6,733 nucleotides of DNA from UBA6049 sp965662345 (GTDB taxonomy: Bacteria > Bacteroidota > Bacteroidia > Flavobacteriales_G > Salibacteraceae): positions 1 through 6,733 of the forward strand of contig CBFIHE010000054.1 of NCBI GenBank assembly GCA_965662345.1, given 5' to 3'. The notes below the pieces were generated by a model that saw only the letters and a program-made list of their open reading frames with translations, was not told the origin of the DNA and searched no databases. The first letter of the stretch is position 1. Every line of letters begins with the position of its first letter. This document shows positions 5,416 through 6,733 of the stretch, one piece after another. A program made the translations under genes and the position numbers.

Positions 5416-6733
5416 ATGCGAAAAAGGCCTACATTCGTTCATACTATGCAAGTGGTTTCTTTCAGGGGTTTTCCAGCAGCGGTAGCATCGTTTCTGTTGC
5501 TTGCCTTGCTCATATTCTTAGCCTTGGCAACCGCAGATGAAACGGTTATGCTTAACTACTTTCATGCAGACTCGTTATACCTGCCTAGCATTTACAAAGA
5601 CCTATTTTTAGATGGAGGTTCTTTACGTGGGTGGCACCTGAACCATGCGCCTGGCTTTTTTCCAGATATGCCCCTTTTCTTTATACTGAACGTTCTTTCT
5701 GGAAGCAACTTCATTTTGGCAACTTGGCTCTTTGGTGTAGTTCAGTTAGCCTTACTCAGCATTGCTTTAGGGCATATTTTAAAGCACTTTAAGCTTGCTG
5801 CTGAACTACTGGTTTGGATGCACTTATCCATTGCCCTTTTTTTTGTTGAGCAAATCCTCATAGGAGAGTTTAATTACCTGGCCTTCTTGAGCTTAATGAA
5901 TGCTTATCATCTAGGGGCATTCTTAAATGCGGCCTGGGCATGGCAATTGTATCTTTCTAAAAGAAAAGTACTTCTTGGGCTATTAATACCGCTTATTCTT
6001 GTGGCGGTTGTTTCAGATAAGTTATTCATCATTTATTTCATATTTCCAGTAATTGCTGTAGAGGGTTTACAACTGTTCAAAAACAGAGGTCAAAATGCCC
6101 TTTGGAAGATTTTAATATTAGTGGTCACCTTGGTGTTTGGATGGGTACTTTCTGACAAATTAGCGAATGCTGGAGTTTATACTGTTGTATCTGCAGATAA
6201 TAAGGTGGGGTACATAGATGGGATACCAAAGTCAATTACAGCATTTTTCGAGAGCTTTGGGCAGCTTAGTCAAACTAGTCCGGCATCAGTTGTTTGGTTA
6301 ACTCTAGCTATGCTTACCTACCTATTTTTATCCTTCAAGTATGTTAAAGGCATATTTTACAATGAGCAGAGCCGCATAGAAATGTGGATGTGGTGGGTAA
6401 TATCTGCTATCCTTTTTGCTCCCGTTGCAAGTGGGGCTTTTACTGGTCTAGATGCTTGGCGTTACAACCTGCCTGCCTTGTTACTGCTTTGGCTGGTTCA
6501 AGGTTATTTTCTTTCCATGGTGGGAATAAGGTTTAACAGAATGCGTACATTAGGGTTAGGCGTATCTATGCTTGTTCTGTTGTTTATTGGTTTCAACCTA
6601 AAAGGGTTGGTACGTAATGTGAATTTTTATCCCAAGTACGTAGAAGCATTTGATGAGTTGGTTAGAGAACATGAGTTAAGGTATGGCGTAGCAGAATACT
6701 GGGATGCCAAGTCATTGATGTTGTTTAGCAAAG
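5416..6733 (+). CDS. Polytopic inner-membrane protein, GT-C glycosyltransferase-like layout, truncated at right edge
   Basis: The frame is open from an in-frame TGA at 5398-5400 to the window end, giving 439 complete codons from ATG 5416. ATG 5446 (residue 11) is an alternative start. About ten or eleven hydrophobic helices are visible, near residues 20-40, 85-118 (one or two), 128-146, 152-178, 184-200, 202-218, 230-246, 291-307, 323-342, 349-370 and 378-395. The loop after helix 1 carries acidic residues D41, E42, D52, D62 and then W73, HAPGFFPD (77-84). An acidic first extracytoplasmic loop before many helices is the layout of GT-C membrane glycosyltransferases such as the PMT/ArnT group. 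Other landmarks are SDKLF (200-204) and DAWRYNLPALLLLW (346-359). After the last helix a soluble tail begins (YPKYVEAFDELVREHELRYGVAEYWDAK) and continues past the edge. I do not recognise a named family; glycosyl transfer is an inference from architecture. It is transcribed divergently from the receptor. Confidence 0.85.
   Translation, partial: MRKRPTFVHTMQVVSFRGFPAAVASFLLLALLIFLALATADETVMLNYFHADSLYLPSIYKDLFLDGGSLRGWHLNHAPGFFPDMPLFFILNVLSGSNFILATWLFGVVQLALLSIALGHILKHFKLAAELLVWMHLSIALFFVEQILIGEFNYLAFLSLMNAYHLGAFLNAAWAWQLYLSKRKVLLGLLIPLILVAVVSDKLFIIYFIFPVIAVEGLQLFKNRGQNALWKILILVVTLVFGWVLSDKLANAGVYTVVSADNKVGYIDGIPKSITAFFESFGQLSQTSPASVVWLTLAMLTYLFLSFKYVKGIFYNEQSRIEMWMWWVISAILFAPVASGAFTGLDAWRYNLPALLLLWLVQGYFLSMVGIRFNRMRTLGLGVSMLVLLFIGFNLKGLVRNVNFYPKYVEAFDELVREHELRYGVAEYWDAKSLMLFSK

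Noticed and set aside
5379..5417. Minus-strand mini-ORF of twelve codons starting ATGGAGGATAGG upstream of the receptor
   Set aside because: It ends before the receptor start, starts upstream of the likely transcription start, and has no supporting signal.

Overview
The window looks like chromosomal housekeeping DNA of a Bacteroidota member, most likely Flavobacteriales. A marine Cryomorphaceae/Schleiferiaceae-like organism is my guess, from protein style only. Supporting signs are a moderate-to-low GC content, almost no Shine-Dalgarno sequences before the genes, a Bacteroidota-type octanoyltransferase and PGI/PMI-type isomerase, and a leftmost small protein that resembles an orphan family I know only from this phylum. 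No tRNA, rRNA, CRISPR array, insertion sequence or phage gene is visible.

Layout. Five genes run leftward on the minus strand from about 5365 to the left edge. In transcription order they are a TonB-dependent outer-membrane receptor (3371-5365), a bifunctional phosphoglucose/phosphomannose isomerase-family protein (2338-3318), lipB octanoyltransferase (1631-2338), an exported or membrane-anchored class-C-beta-lactamase-like serine hydrolase (404-1582), and a small conserved protein of unknown function that reaches the left edge (1-404). Two junctions share one base between stop and start: isomerase/lipB (TAATG) and hydrolase/small protein (TGATG). The other two gaps are about 50 bp and hold no convincing terminator, so the five genes could be one operon. 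Pointing the other way from a 50-bp intergenic region is a long polytopic membrane protein (5416 to the right edge) with no stop codon inside the window.

How the genes fit together. Each of the better-known genes has a clear individual role: outer-membrane uptake, hexose-phosphate isomerisation, lipoate attachment and a serine hydrolase. No single pathway joins them, so the cluster reads as a co-transcribed mixed operon and not a dedicated system. I found no strong candidate for a new biological system. The least understood pieces are the small left-edge protein, coupled to the serine hydrolase, and the membrane protein on the right, whose layout recalls GT-C-type membrane glycosyltransferases.
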